This document shows positions 1 to 11,543 of a stretch of DNA of 56,763 nucleotides, piece after piece. Position 1 is the stretch's first letter. The number at the start of each line of letters is the position of its first letter. The notes under the pieces are model-generated. The model had not been told where the DNA came from, did no database searches, and saw only the letters and a list, made by a program, of their open reading frames with translations. Position numbers and translations under genes: made by a program. Location: contig JAUWTJ010000018.1 of the NCBI GenBank assembly GCA_030614785.1, positions 1 to 56,763 on the forward strand, in the 5' to 3' direction. This DNA is from Alphaproteobacteria bacterium (GTDB lineage: Bacteria; Pseudomonadota; Alphaproteobacteria; M2410).

Positions 1-1
1 C

Positions 2-805
2 CACGACATTGAGGCGCTCAAGTCCGCTTACCGGGAAAAACTGATCTCGCTCGATGTCGCAAAATCCGATGCTGCCTTCGCCGAACGCGAGTTCAAACGG
101 CAATCAGAGCTGGCCTCGACCCGAGTTGTTTCCGAAGCGCGCTTTGATCGCGTGCGGCACGAAATGGAAGTCGCACGGCAACAAGTCACCATCGTCAGCC
201 AGGATCTGGAGCGACTTCTTGTTTCCCTTGCGGGCAATCCCGACCTGCCCGTGGAGGAGCACCCCGGCGTGATGGAAGAACAGGCCAAGGTCGCTCGGGC
301 AGAGCTTGACCTTGTCCGGACAGAGGTGCGGGCTCCGCTTGGCGGCATTGCCTCCAATGTCCCGAACAGGGGCGACTATATCCGCGCCGGTTTTCCGGCC
401 ATGAGCGTTGTCGGAACCAATGACATCTGGATCGAGGCCAATTTCAAGGAGACCCAGCTCACGTTCGTCGAGCCGGGTCAGCCCGTTACCATCAAGGTGG
501 ATGCTTTCCCGGGTTGGGAATGGGAAGGCTATGTCGAAAGCGTCGCCTCGGCCACCGGGTCGGAATTTTCCATTCTTCCGGCGCTGAATTCGTCCGGCAA
601 CTGGGTGAAGGTGGTTCAGCGCGTGCCGATGCGTATCAGGATCGAGCCGAAAGGCGATGAACCGAAACTCAGAGCAGGCCTCAGCACCCATATTTCGATC
701 GATATCGGCGTGCGGCGCGGCACGTTTGCACCGCGCAGGCAAGCCCGCATCATTCAGACTACCGGTGACCTTTCCGGTGCATCCACCGATGACCTTCAAG
801 ACTGA
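2..805 (+). CDS. HlyD/EmrA-family membrane fusion protein, 5'-truncated
   Basis: The open frame runs in from the window edge, so the start, inner-membrane anchor and first half of the hairpin are missing; 267 codons remain. The first ~100 residues are charged and helical, as in the coiled-coil hairpin of periplasmic adaptors. Then come a lipoyl/barrel segment (APLGGIAS, about residues 102-109) and the family hallmarks IEANFKETQL, FSILPALNSSGNWVKV and QRVPMRI. In this family the adaptor joins an inner-membrane exporter to an outer-membrane channel. The DHA2 exporter begins 21 bp downstream, which fits an EmrAB-type drug or fatty-acid efflux operon. No TolC-like gene is present in the window. 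The family call is firm; the substrate is unknown. Confidence 0.9.
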   Translation, partial: HDIEALKSAYREKLISLDVAKSDAAFAEREFKRQSELASTRVVSEARFDRVRHEMEVARQQVTIVSQDLERLLVSLAGNPDLPVEEHPGVMEEQAKVARAELDLVRTEVRAPLGGIASNVPNRGDYIRAGFPAMSVVGTNDIWIEANFKETQLTFVEPGQPVTIKVDAFPGWEWEGYVESVASATGSEFSILPALNSSGNWVKVVQRVPMRIRIEPKGDEPKLRAGLSTHISIDIGVRRGTFAPRRQARIIQTTGDLSGASTDDLQD

Positions 806-826
806 TTTGCAGGACGGATAGATCTC

Positions 827-2428
827 ATGTCCCTGACGGACGAAGCAGTCATACATCCCAAGAACCGCATGATGATGATGGTCACACTGATGATGGCCAC
901 TGTCATCCACTGGACCGATATGACCATCGCCGTCGTCGCCCTTCCGTCCATGCAAGGATACCTGGGCGCCTCACGGGAACAAATTTCCTGGGTCATTACG
1001 TCCTATGTTGTCGCGGCGGCCATTACGACGCCGCCGGCGGCCTTCCTGGCCTCGCGTTTCGGGCGCAAGAACATCTTCATTTTTGCTGTTGGCCTGTTCA
1101 CAATTGCCTCGATGGCGTGCGGCTTTGCGCAAAGTCTGCATCAACTGGTGTTTTTCCGCATCGTCCAGGGCGCAGCCGGCGGCCTGATATCACCAATAGC
1201 CCAGGCGACGATGCTTGATGCTTACCCGAGGGCAAAAATGGGCAGCGCCATGGCGACGTTCAGTATTGGCACCATGATGGGGCCGATACTGGCGCCAACC
1301 ATCGGGGGCTGGCTCACGGAATATTATGACTGGCGCTGGGTTTTCTTCATCAACCTGCCGATCGGCATTTTGACGCTGGTCGGAGTTTATAAGTATATCC
1401 CGACAATTAAAGACATGGTGCGCATGCGCTTTGATACCTTCGGGTTCATCCTGCTGTGTACCGTGATCATAGCGCTGCAGCTGATGCTGGATCGAGGCGT
1501 CTCAAAGGCCTGGTTTCAATCCCCTGAAATTATTATTGAAGCCGGCCTGGCTGGTCTGTGCCTCTACATGTTCATTGTCCATATCAGGACGGCGAAGGAT
1601 CCCTTTATCTCGCTGGCGATCTTCAGAGACTTCAACTATTCCACAACGATGATATTCGGATTTTTCATGGGTGTGACCATGTTGGCGACCATGACCCTGT
1701 CGCCAAGCTTCCTGCAGGTCCTGCTCGGCATGCCGCCAATGTATACCGGCTTCCTGATGATCCCCCGAACTGTCGCGATGTTGATCTCGATGCAGGTCGT
1801 CGGGCGTCTGGTCAACACGGTTGACCCGCGCCTGCTCATCTTCATTGGGCTGGGCCCGCAGGCCTATGGCTATTGGGGCATGTCGCAGTTCAATCTGGAT
1901 ACCGGCGCCTACGAGATCATCACGACAGGTCTGTGGCAGGGATTTGGCATGGGCCTCACATTTGTACCCATGACAATCATCGCCTTTTCGACCCTTGCGC
2001 CGATGTTCCGCACCGAAGCCTCGGGCATGATGAACCTGACACGCTCTATTGGCTCGAGCATCGGTATTTCCGTGATGGTCACAATTCTCGCCCGAAGGTC
2101 GGTGACCAACCACACCTATCTGCGTGACTTCGTGAACCCTTACGTCGAGCCATTCACAACCCTGAGCCCGGGACTTCTGCTTGAAGAAGGCGCGGGTGTT
2201 GCTGCGGCCATTAACGGTGAGGTCTTGCGCCAGGCCACCATGATCGGCTATGCAAATTGCTTCTATGTACTGGCGTTCCTGACGCTCTTCACCATGCCGT
2301 TTGTCTTCATCATGAGGAAACCGCCACCCCTGCCATTGCAGATGCCGCCTCCTCAAATCGTCAAGCCACAACCGCCTTCTTCTTCCGATATGGCCCCGAA
2401 GTCTGCTATAGATCCGGAACCTGCGTGA
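827..2428 (+). CDS. DHA2-family (EmrB/QacA-like) MFS exporter
   Basis: A 533-residue polytopic membrane protein of the size expected for a 14-helix DHA2 transporter. It shows the N-terminal TDMTIAVVALPSM helix, LASRFGRKN (MFS motif A) after helix 2, and the RIVQGAAGGLISP and IGPTIGGWL-like (ILAPTIGGWLTEYYDWRW) segments typical of EmrB. The ATG at 827 follows an AGGACGGA ribosome-binding site by about 8 nt. It is paired with the EmrA-like adaptor upstream and presumably co-transcribed. The C-terminus carries a proline-rich cytosolic tail (from about residue 495) longer than in typical EmrB. Proton-driven efflux is known for the family; what this one exports cannot be read from sequence. Confidence 0.92.
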   Translation: MSLTDEAVIHPKNRMMMMVTLMMATVIHWTDMTIAVVALPSMQGYLGASREQISWVITSYVVAAAITTPPAAFLASRFGRKNIFIFAVGLFTIASMACGFAQSLHQLVFFRIVQGAAGGLISPIAQATMLDAYPRAKMGSAMATFSIGTMMGPILAPTIGGWLTEYYDWRWVFFINLPIGILTLVGVYKYIPTIKDMVRMRFDTFGFILLCTVIIALQLMLDRGVSKAWFQSPEIIIEAGLAGLCLYMFIVHIRTAKDPFISLAIFRDFNYSTTMIFGFFMGVTMLATMTLSPSFLQVLLGMPPMYTGFLMIPRTVAMLISMQVVGRLVNTVDPRLLIFIGLGPQAYGYWGMSQFNLDTGAYEIITTGLWQGFGMGLTFVPMTIIAFSTLAPMFRTEASGMMNLTRSIGSSIGISVMVTILARRSVTNHTYLRDFVNPYVEPFTTLSPGLLLEEGAGVAAAINGEVLRQATMIGYANCFYVLAFLTLFTMPFVFIMRKPPPLPLQMPPPQIVKPQPPSSSDMAPKSAIDPEPA

Positions 2429-2490
2429 TATGAAAGCCGGCGGGCAGCGCCGGGACAATCCATTAAGACAAGTGTGGCAAGATCCCATCC

Positions 2491-3606
2491 ATGAGCGTGA
2501 TTGAAAAATATCGGGACCTGGCCCGGTCCGGCGAGGTGACGCCCGATCCGGTGCAGGAGCTTGCCATCGAGCAGCTGGAAATCATTGCCCATCGTCTTGC
2601 GAACTACGATCCGGGCAAGAAGCGCTGGCTGTTCGGCAAGGCGGAGCCGGAGCCTCGCGGGCTCTATATTTTCGGGCCCGTTGGCCGCGGCAAATCCATG
2701 TTGATGGACCTGTTCTTTGATGCGGCTCCCCTTGTCGCCAAGCGACGGGTTCACTTCCATGCCTTTATGGCCGAGGTCCACCAGGAGATCTTCAACTGGC
2801 GCAGCCTGAGCGCTACTGAGCGGGCGCGTGAGCCACATTTCCTCAAGGATGCCGGTGATGATCCTATTCGCCCCGTGGCCAGAAAGGTTGCCAGCGGGGC
2901 GTCACTCTTGTGTTTCGACGAGTTTCAGGTCGAGGATGTCGCCGATGCCATGATCCTCGGACGCCTGTTCGAAGCCTTCTTTGAATTCGGCGTTGTCGTC
3001 GTTGCAACATCCAACCGCGCGCCAAAGGACCTCTACCTCGACGGGCTCAATCGCCAACTCTTCCTGCCTTTCATCGACCTTCTGTGCGCCCGCATGGATC
3101 TCTATCAGCTCGATGGTCAGCATGACTATCGCCTCGATCGTCTGCAGGGTGCGAAGGTTTACCACACGCCGCTTGGGCAAAGCGCGACGGCGGCGCTTGA
3201 TGATACCTTCCGCAAGCTGACGGATGAGGGTAAAGGCAAACCACTTGACCTGGAAGTCCTGGGGCGAAAACTTACAATTCCGCAGGCTGCAAAGGGCGTC
3301 GCACGGGCAAGCTTCGATGATCTGTGCGCCAAAGCCCTTGGCGCGCAGGATTACCTGGCGCTCGCGGCAGCCTTTGATACCCTCATCCTTGACGATATTC
3401 CGACACTGGGCCCGGAAAAACGCAATGAAGCCAAACGCTTTGTCACGCTGATCGATACGCTATACGAAAATCACGTGCGCTTGATCGTCTCAGCCGCAGC
3501 TGAACCGTCGCAGCTTTACCCGCAAGGAGACGGCAGCTTCGCATTTGAACGCACAGCTTCGCGTTTGATGGAGATGCAGTCCGAAAGCTGGCTTGCCGGA
3601 CGTTAA
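2491..3606 (+). CDS. zapE: ZapE/AFG1-like cell-division ATPase
   Basis: A 371-residue AAA-type ATPase. The Walker A is GPVGRGKSM (about residues 67-75) and the Walker B is LLCFDEFQVEDVADAM (about 138-153). SNRAP at about 172-176 is the sensor region, and the SFDDLCAKALGAQDYLALA block is characteristic of the AFG1/ZapE family, as is the C-terminal ERTASRLMEMQ. ZapE associates with the Z-ring in E. coli; the mitochondrial homologue Afg1/LACE1 is linked to cytochrome oxidase quality control. It follows the exporter by 62 bp and converges on pepN with only 7 bp between stop codons, so no room remains for a separate terminator. Confidence 0.93.
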   Translation: MSVIEKYRDLARSGEVTPDPVQELAIEQLEIIAHRLANYDPGKKRWLFGKAEPEPRGLYIFGPVGRGKSMLMDLFFDAAPLVAKRRVHFHAFMAEVHQEIFNWRSLSATERAREPHFLKDAGDDPIRPVARKVASGASLLCFDEFQVEDVADAMILGRLFEAFFEFGVVVVATSNRAPKDLYLDGLNRQLFLPFIDLLCARMDLYQLDGQHDYRLDRLQGAKVYHTPLGQSATAALDDTFRKLTDEGKGKPLDLEVLGRKLTIPQAAKGVARASFDDLCAKALGAQDYLALAAAFDTLILDDIPTLGPEKRNEAKRFVTLIDTLYENHVRLIVSAAAEPSQLYPQGDGSFAFERTASRLMEMQSESWLAGR

Positions 3607-3613
3607 CCGATGA

Positions 3614-6271
3614 TCACTCCGACTTACCCAGAAGCTTGCTGGCGATCTCAAAGAGATTGGCCGAGAGTTTATCTGTTGCAAAGATGCGTTCAAGCTGCCG
3701 CTTCATGAGATCTGATTGCGCCGGTTCAAATCGCTTCCAGCTGGAAAAGGCTTCGCAGAGTGTGGCCGCCGTTGCCGGGTTGACTGAGTCGAGCACCAGG
3801 ATCTGATCGCCGATGAAACTGTAGGCTCTGCCTGATGCTTCATGGAAGTGAAGCGGATTGTTGTAGCTAAAAGCGACGAGAAGAGCTCTTACCCGGTTGG
3901 GACTGTCGAGGGAAAAGGCCTCATGCCCCGTGAGCTCCTGAACGCGGGTGAAAGTCTTCGCAACGCTTGAGGTCGCTTCGAGCTGCAGCCACTTGTCGAT
4001 GACGGTCGGCTCGCCTTTCCAGCGTTCATAAAAAGCACCGAGGCAAGCCTCGCGCGCCTCACCCTCTTGATGCGCAATGACCTGAAGGGCGGCCATGGTG
4101 TCGGTCATATTATCCGACATCTCAAACTGGGTGACGGCCAGACCCTGAAAAGCCTCCTGCCCGGTGGCACTCAACCAGGAAAGAGCCTGGTTCCCGAGAG
4201 CCCGCTTGCCTGCTGGCGCGGCATCAGGGCTATAGGGCTCGTTTGACGTCAGAGCGCTGTAGAGCGTTTCAAACTCTGCACTGAGTGAAGTCCCGACGCT
4301 CTTCTGCAAGAGTTTTCGCGCCTTGTGGATCGGCTCGACCCGAATGACTTCCATCTCAAGGCCAATGTCCCGCTCTGCCGGCAAGGCAAGGACCAGCGCC
4401 CGAAACGCCGGATCGAGACTGTCATCGGTCAGTATAGACCGGGTGGCTTCAACGAAGCGCGCAGGGACATGGGGAACTTCACCGCGCGCCAGCGCTTCGG
4501 TCATTTCCAGGAGGATTGACATTGTATAACGGTGTGCGGCCTCCCAGCGATTGAACGGATCACTGTCACTTGCCATGAGGAGAAGGCTGTCATCCTCAGG
4601 CACTTCGTTAATGCTCCTGACAGGTGCAGAAAACCCTCGAAAGAGCGATGGCACGGCATCTTCCTCAACACCGACAAATCGGAAGGTCTTTTCCGCGACA
4701 TCAAACTCCAGAACACGAGTGGTCTCACCGGTTTCAGCTTCACCTTCGAGACACAGCGGCAAATCCTTGCCGCTCTTTCCCACCAGACCCATACGCAGGG
4801 GCATGGCAAGTGGCATCTTCTCCGCCTGACCTGGCGTCGGTTTTGTTTCCTGCGTAAGCTTGAGGTCGAGGGTTTTTGTTTCCGCGTTGAACGTCGTTTC
4901 GGATCTGACATGCGGCGTTCCGGCCTGGGCATACCACTTCAGGAAACCGGTCAGGTCTGTGGCGTTGGCGTCGCCCATGGCGGCGACGAACTGCTCCACC
5001 GTTGCAGCCTCACCGTCGTGGCGTTGTTGATAGAGCGCGATGCCCTTGCGAAACCCTTCGCGGCCAACAAGAGTGTCGATCATGCGGCACAGCTCGGCGC
5101 CTTTTTCATAGACCGTGCTGGTGAAGAAATTATCGATCTCGATGAAACTCTCCGGCCGGACCGCATGTGCCAATGGCCCCGCATCCTCGGCAAACTGGGC
5201 GCGCCTCAAGGCCTGAACATCCTTGATGCGTTTGACGGGTTCGGAGCGCATATCAGAGGAAAACAGTTGATCACGGAAAACCGTCAGGCCTTCTTTCAGA
5301 CACAGCTGGAACCAGTCGCGGCAGGTGATCCGGTTGCCGGTCCAGTTGTGGAAATATTCGTGGGCGACAACACCTTCGATATTTTCATAGTCGAGATCCG
5401 TCGCCGTCTCGGGATCCGCCAAAATGTATTTGTCATTGAAGATATTCAGACCCTTGTTTTCCATCGCGCCGCCATTGAACGCGCTGATCGCAACGATCAT
5501 GAAAATATCGAGATCATATTCAAACCCGAATGTCTCCTCGTCCCAGGTCATGGAGCGCTTCAGCGATGTCATGGCCCAGTCACAGCGGTTCTGCTTGCCC
5601 TTTTCAACGAAGATCTTCAGGGCAACGTCGCGGCCCGAGCGGGTGCGAAAGCTGTCCTCATGAACGGCGAGATCACCGGCCACAAGGGCAAAAAGATAAC
5701 CTGGCTTGGGGTGCGGATCTTCCCAAGCTGCAAAGTGCCGACCAGCATCAAGATCGCCCATTGCGGTACAATTGCCGTTTGACAGGAGCACCGGATATTT
5801 TGCCTTGTCCGCCTCGATGCGGGTGCGAAACGTCGCCATGACATCCGGGCGGTCGAAAGAATACGTAATGCGGCGAAAGCCTTCGGGCTCGCACTGGGTG
5901 ACAAAGAAATCATTGGAGATATAGAGACCAAGAAGCGCGGTATTTTCCTTCGGATTGATCTCGTTTTCAATCTCGAGAGTGAATGTTACTTCCGGCGGCG
6001 GCGATTTCAGCGTCAAACTTTGGTCATCAACACTGTAATCGCCTTCCTTCACTTCAGCGCCGTTAACGCTCACCGAGAGGAGTTTTATTTTCTCCCCTGC
6101 CAGAACCAGCGGGCTGCAAGCAGCAACTCCGTCGCCTCTCTCAATGCCCATACGCGCTCGAACGCGGGTCGCGATCTCGTTAAGGTCGAATGACAGGTCA
6201 ATAAAACTCGCCCTATAGTTGGACGGCTTGTAATCCTTCAGGAAGATTGTCTTTGGTTCTTTGGTGCTCAT
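3614..6271 (-). CDS. pepN: Aminopeptidase N (M1 family)
   Basis: A zinc aminopeptidase of 885 residues, full length for bacterial PepN, acting on N-terminal residues of cytosolic peptides. The exopeptidase motif GGAMEN is followed by the zinc site HEYFHNW (His304, His308) and the third ligand Glu327 in LKEGLTVFRDQ. The open frame continues upstream to 6517, but those 82 residues are Cys/Pro-rich and lack homology character. The ATG at 6271 starts MSTKEPKTIFLKDYKP, the usual PepN N-terminus. It diverges from the PAS_5 gene at 6473, so 6272-6472 must hold both promoters. Identification is very secure. Confidence 0.96.
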   Translation of the reverse strand: MSTKEPKTIFLKDYKPSNYRASFIDLSFDLNEIATRVRARMGIERGDGVAACSPLVLAGEKIKLLSVSVNGAEVKEGDYSVDDQSLTLKSPPPEVTFTLEIENEINPKENTALLGLYISNDFFVTQCEPEGFRRITYSFDRPDVMATFRTRIEADKAKYPVLLSNGNCTAMGDLDAGRHFAAWEDPHPKPGYLFALVAGDLAVHEDSFRTRSGRDVALKIFVEKGKQNRCDWAMTSLKRSMTWDEETFGFEYDLDIFMIVAISAFNGGAMENKGLNIFNDKYILADPETATDLDYENIEGVVAHEYFHNWTGNRITCRDWFQLCLKEGLTVFRDQLFSSDMRSEPVKRIKDVQALRRAQFAEDAGPLAHAVRPESFIEIDNFFTSTVYEKGAELCRMIDTLVGREGFRKGIALYQQRHDGEAATVEQFVAAMGDANATDLTGFLKWYAQAGTPHVRSETTFNAETKTLDLKLTQETKPTPGQAEKMPLAMPLRMGLVGKSGKDLPLCLEGEAETGETTRVLEFDVAEKTFRFVGVEEDAVPSLFRGFSAPVRSINEVPEDDSLLLMASDSDPFNRWEAAHRYTMSILLEMTEALARGEVPHVPARFVEATRSILTDDSLDPAFRALVLALPAERDIGLEMEVIRVEPIHKARKLLQKSVGTSLSAEFETLYSALTSNEPYSPDAAPAGKRALGNQALSWLSATGQEAFQGLAVTQFEMSDNMTDTMAALQVIAHQEGEAREACLGAFYERWKGEPTVIDKWLQLEATSSVAKTFTRVQELTGHEAFSLDSPNRVRALLVAFSYNNPLHFHEASGRAYSFIGDQILVLDSVNPATAATLCEAFSSWKRFEPAQSDLMKRQLERIFATDKLSANLFEIASKLLGKSE

Positions 6272-6472
6272 AAGAGTGCTACATCCTGACGGGGGTGGTG
6301 AATATGTTGCGGAATGTGGACTTGGCGGCGGCAAAATTCCAGAGAAAAATGATGTATGGCACGGGAGAAAACCGGCTGTACTTCTGCGATAATGCCCTGG
6401 TTTGGATTCTGTTAACTTGCATCGTCGTACTGTTGGTAGATAGCATTCTTCTTGTTGCCCAGGAGTATCTTC

Positions 6473-7075
6473 TTGCTTGCACCGCAAACTTACACCACCG
6501 AGAAGCTGGAAGACCATCTCCAGTCTGCGCCTGCTCGCGCCCTCCTGAAAAAGTGGAAAGAATGGCGCGGGACGAAGATTGCGCCGAAGCGATCACAAAT
6601 CCTCATTGAGGAACTGGGTGAGGCCTTGCCACAAGTTGTTATGGTCGAATTTACCTCCCCGGAAGAATGTCATTTTCTTCTCGCTGGATCCGCGCTCGTC
6701 CACCTTCAGGGCCTCGAATTCACTGGTCAGAACTTTTACGATATGGCGCTTCCGGAAGAACGCGAGCTGAGAATGCGGCGTTTGCACGGACTGGAACAAC
6801 AGCCCTGTGGCAGCTACTCAGTTCAGCCAGGAACCCTGTCTCAGGGGTCCGCCGTCTATACTGAATTGCTCGCTCTGCCGATCCTTCCCGATACCGCCGG
6901 CGAGGCCTTGCGAGTTCTCGCTGTCAGTACGCCCCTCAGTGATCCGCTCCACCAGACACCCGTGCAGGAAAACCAGGTCATCCGCGTTGCCGAGGAGTTC
7001 CGCTATATCGACATCGGCGCAGGTCTTCCTGATGAGGATGCGAGGCTTCTTTGCCAGAGACCACTATCCCTCTAG
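6473..7075 (+). CDS. PAS_5-type (PF07310-like) PAS-domain protein
   Basis: A soluble protein of 200 residues with the layout of the alphaproteobacterial PAS_5 family: a helix carrying LLKKWKEWRG, then PKRSQILIEELGEALPQV, a beta strand VVMVEF, and the core segment FLLAGSALVHLQGLEFTGQNFYD. Family members bear a single PAS-like sensory fold, usually without an output domain, and their ligand is generally unknown. I place the start at TTG 6473 because AGGAG (6461-6465) lies 7 nt upstream; the frame is open further upstream but has no better signal. It converges on atpC, with a shared terminator between them. The domain call comes from sequence pattern only. Confidence 0.72.
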   Translation: MLAPQTYTTEKLEDHLQSAPARALLKKWKEWRGTKIAPKRSQILIEELGEALPQVVMVEFTSPEECHFLLAGSALVHLQGLEFTGQNFYDMALPEERELRMRRLHGLEQQPCGSYSVQPGTLSQGSAVYTELLALPILPDTAGEALRVLAVSTPLSDPLHQTPVQENQVIRVAEEFRYIDIGAGLPDEDARLLCQRPLSL

Positions 7076-7106
7076 TCTGGATCGCGACGTTTTCATACCC
7101 GGAACG

Positions 7107-7140
7107 AAAAACGCCCCGCAATGTCTTGCGAGGCGTTTTG
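7107..7140. terminator. Bidirectional intrinsic terminator between the PAS_5 gene and atpC
   Basis: A strong inverted repeat: AAAACGCC pairs with GGCGTTTT around an inner CGCAA/TTGCG stem. It reads as a GC-rich hairpin with a T tract on either strand. It sits between two convergent genes (stops at 7075 and 7160) and so can end transcription from both directions. Confidence 0.85.
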
Positions 7141-7159
7141 ATTTTCAATGTCTCTGGTC

Positions 7160-7570
7160 TCAGACTTCGGCGAGGGCTGCCTTGATGGCTTGCATATGGC
7201 CGATTTCTTCCTCGGCTGCGTGGCGCTCTTCGGGCGTCTTGGCGATGGAAAAATCTTCCTGCGCATCTTTCAGCCGTTTCTCGAGTTCGCCGTTGGCTTT
7301 GAGATCCTCAGCCGGAATGGCTTCTTCTGTCAGCACTGAAAGGCTGGTCGGTGTGACTTCTGCAAAACCTTTGTAGACAAAGATCTTTTGCGGCGCCTCA
7401 CTGCCGTTGTGAACCGTGAGGAAGCCCGGGCGCAGGGTTGCGATCACCGGCGCATGTTGCGCGAGCACACCAAAGTCACCTTCCGTGCCCGGAACAACGA
7501 CCATATCAACGTCACCTGACATCAGCTCGCGCGCCGGAGAGACCAGTGAAAAATGCAATTTGTCAGCCAT
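7160..7570 (-). CDS. atpC: ATP synthase F1 subunit epsilon
   Basis: 136 residues, the usual length. It has the N-terminal beta-sandwich (LHFSLVSPARELMSGDVDMV, then VVPGTEGDFGVLAQHAPVIA) and a C-terminal helical hairpin rich in Glu/Ala. Epsilon is part of the central stalk, and in bacteria its C-terminal helices can inhibit ATP hydrolysis. It is the last gene of the F1 operon, 27 bp after atpD, and is followed by the bidirectional terminator. Confidence 0.97.
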   Translation of the reverse strand: MADKLHFSLVSPARELMSGDVDMVVVPGTEGDFGVLAQHAPVIATLRPGFLTVHNGSEAPQKIFVYKGFAEVTPTSLSVLTEEAIPAEDLKANGELEKRLKDAQEDFSIAKTPEERHAAEEEIGHMQAIKAALAEV

Positions 7571-7597
7571 AGGGTATGCCCTCGTCCTTCAAACGTA

Positions 7598-9022
<1,425 letters not shown>

Positions 9023-9091
9023 TTACTCCTCGTAAAACCACTTATCAGGTCGGCCATGCCGCCAATGGTCAAATTCGTTTTCCCGTGCATT

Positions 9092-9970
9092 TTATAGCGC
9101 TTCTGCGCCCGCAATAATTTCAATCAATTCAGTCGTAATTTGAGCCTGACGGCTGCGGTTATAGGTAATCGTCAGTTTGTCGATCATTTCACCGGCATTG
9201 CGTGTCGCGTTGTCCATAGCTGTCGTACGCGCGCCCTGCTCACTGGCAGCATTTTCAAGCATTGCCTTGAAGATCTGAATGGAGACATTGCGCGGCAACA
9301 GCATATTCAAAATCTCTGTCTCATCCGGCTCGTAGTCATAAACCTCGGCAGATGCTGCAGCGCCCTCTTGCACCTCGATCTTTGCCGGAATGATCTGCTG
9401 CACCGTTGGCACCTGGGTCATGACCGATTCAAACAGAGAATAGAACACCGTGCACACATCAAAGGCACCGTCCTCGAACAGCTGGATGATCTTTTGACCA
9501 ACGCCATCTGCATGGGAAAATTCGATATTCCTGACGTCACCGAACTCGATCAGTTCGATGACGTGACTGCCAAATTCGCGCTTCAGAACATCATGACCCT
9601 TGCGACCGACAAAGATCATTTTTACGGTTTTGCCATCAGCAATAAGGCCGCGCGCATGTCCGCGGGCCAACCTTGCGATAGAGGAGTTAAACCCGCCGCA
9701 CAGGCCGCGCTCGCCAGTGGCGACAACAAGAAGGTGCGTGTCGTCCTTGCCGTTGCCGGCGAGAAGTTCAGGGGCGCCCGGCTTGCCAGCCATGCCTGCA
9801 CCCAGATTAGTCAACACCGCTTCCATGCGCTCTGAATAAGGGCGCGCGGCTTCTGCAGCTTCCTGGGCGCGGCGCAATTTTGCCGCCGCCACCATCTGCA
9901 TCGCCTTCGTGATCTTCTGCGTGTTCTTGACGCTGTCGATCCGGTTGCGGAGGTCTTTGAGACTAGCCAT
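9092..9970 (-). CDS. atpG: ATP synthase F1 subunit gamma
   Basis: 292 residues forming the rotor shaft. The N-terminal coiled-coil helix ([20 protein letters not shown], then [16 protein letters not shown]) and the C-terminal helix ([23 protein letters not shown]) are both diagnostic. The central [13 protein letters not shown] motif is present. It lies 43 bp downstream of atpA. Confidence 0.98.
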   Translation of the reverse strand: MASLKDLRNRIDSVKNTQKITKAMQMVAAAKLRRAQEAAEAARPYSERMEAVLTNLGAGMAGKPGAPELLAGNGKDDTHLLVVATGERGLCGGFNSSIARLARGHARGLIADGKTVKMIFVGRKGHDVLKREFGSHVIELIEFGDVRNIEFSHADGVGQKIIQLFEDGAFDVCTVFYSLFESVMTQVPTVQQIIPAKIEVQEGAAASAEVYDYEPDETEILNMLLPRNVSIQIFKAMLENAASEQGARTTAMDNATRNAGEMIDKLTITYNRSRQAQITTELIEIIAGAEAL

Positions 9971-10013
9971 TCAGCATTTCCTCTTAATCACCTTTCAGCC
10001 TGTCAGGCAGTCC

Positions 10014-11543
10014 TTAAGCGAAATGTGCCGCATAGGCGTCGAGCGCCGCTTTAAGCTTCGCCTCGGTCTCATCAGAAAGCTTTTTCTCGTCTCTGATTGA
10101 CAGAAGGATGTCCGGGTGGCTGTCGTGGAGATTACGCAACAGACCCTCTTCAAACCGGCCAACATCGCGGGCTGGAATTTTATCGAGATAGCCCTTCACA
10201 CCTGAGTAGATCGAAGCCACCTGCTCCTCAACGGAAAGCGGTGAGAACTGACCTTGCTTCAGGAGCTCGGTCAGGCGTTCGCCGCGGTGAAGAAGTTGCT
10301 GCGTTGCGGCATCCAGGTCGGACCCGAACTGGGCAAAGGCGGCCATTTCACGGTACTGGGCAAGCTCACCCTTAACCGGACCGGCAACCTGCTTCATCGC
10401 CTTGACCTGAGCGGCCGAGCCAACCCGGCTAACCGACAGACCGACGTTGAGAGCGGGGCGGATACCCTGATTGAAGAGGTCGGTTTCAAGGAAGATCTGA
10501 CCATCGGTAATCGAAATCACGTTGGTCGGGATATAGGCCGACACATCGTTGGCCTGGGTTTCAATGATCGGCAAAGCGGTCAACGAACCACCACCATTGT
10601 CATCATTCATTTTCGCGGCGCGTTCCAGCAGCCGGGAATGAAGATAGAAAACGTCACCCGGATAGGCTTCGCGTCCAGGAGGACGGCGCAGCAGGAGTGA
10701 CATCTGGCGATAGGCAACGGCTTGTTTGGACAGATCATCATAGACCATCAGGCCGTGCATGCCGTTATCGCGGAAATATTCGCCCATGGTGCAACCGGCG
10801 AAAGGCGCCAGGAACTGCAGCGGAGCAGGCTCGGAGGCCGTCGCGGCCACGACGATGGTATATTCCATCGCGCCGTTTTCTTCCAGCGTCTTGACGATCT
10901 GGGCAACGGTTGAGCGCTTCTGACCGATGGCGACATAGATGCAATAGAGTTTTGCACTTTCGTCATCGGACTGATTGATTTCTTTCTGGTTCAAAATGGT
11001 ATCGATGGCCACAGCGGTCTTGCCGGTCTGACGGTCACCAATGATCAGCTCGCGCTGACCGCGGCCGATGGGGATCAGGGCATCAATGGCCTTGATGCCG
11101 GTCTGCATGGGCTCATGCACTGATTTACGCGGGATGATGCCCGGCGCCTTGACATCAACGCGGCGACGCTCGGTTGCCACGATCGGGCCCTTGCCATCAA
11201 TCGGATTGCCAAGCGGGTCAACAACACGGCCCAGAAGACCCTTGCCAACCGGCACGTCAACGATGGAATTTGTCCGCTTGACGGTGTCGCCTTCCTTGAT
11301 ATCCCGGTCGGACCCGAAGATAACGATACCGACATTGTCCTGCTCGAGGTTCAGGGCCATGCCCTTGACGCCGTTCGGGAATTCAACCATTTCACCGGCT
11401 TCAACATTGTCGAGCCCGTAGACCCGGGCAATACCGTCACCGACGGAAAGCACCTGTCCAATTTCGGAAACCTGTGCGTCTGCACCAAAGTCCTTGATCT
11501 GCTCTTTCAGGATGGCAGAAATTTCAGCGGCTTTGATATCCAT
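10014..11543 (-). CDS. atpA: ATP synthase F1 subunit alpha
   Basis: 509 residues with the non-catalytic nucleotide-binding sites. Walker A is GDRQTGKTA, with [12 protein letters not shown] just before it and [19 protein letters not shown] after it. The N-terminal [16 protein letters not shown] helix and the [10 protein letters not shown] beta-barrel motif are intact. Its start codon overlaps the atpH stop by one base (TGATG), suggesting translational coupling with the delta subunit. Confidence 0.99.
   Translation of the reverse strand: MDIKAAEISAILKEQIKDFGADAQVSEIGQVLSVGDGIARVYGLDNVEAGEMVEFPNGVKGMALNLEQDNVGIVIFGSDRDIKEGDTVKRTNSIVDVPVGKGLLGRVVDPLGNPIDGKGPIVATERRRVDVKAPGIIPRKSVHEPMQTGIKAIDALIPIGRGQRELIIGDRQTGKTAVAIDTILNQKEINQSDDESAKLYCIYVAIGQKRSTVAQIVKTLEENGAMEYTIVVAATASEPAPLQFLAPFAGCTMGEYFRDNGMHGLMVYDDLSKQAVAYRQMSLLLRRPPGREAYPGDVFYLHSRLLERAAKMNDDNGGGSLTALPIIETQANDVSAYIPTNVISITDGQIFLETDLFNQGIRPALNVGLSVSRVGSAAQVKAMKQVAGPVKGELAQYREMAAFAQFGSDLDAATQQLLHRGERLTELLKQGQFSPLSVEEQVASIYSGVKGYLDKIPARDVGRFEEGLLRNLHDSHPDILLSIRDEKKLSDETEAKLKAALDAYAAHFA

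Noticed and set aside
104-955. A 283-codon minus-strand frame overlapping the EmrA-like and EmrB-like genes
   Set aside because: Shadow of two genuine genes; the product is rich in His/Gly/Asp with no motif.
4532-5782. A 416-codon plus-strand open frame antisense to pepN
   Set aside because: It lies wholly inside the strongly conserved pepN frame; such long shadow frames are expected in GC-rich DNA, and the product has no recognisable motif.
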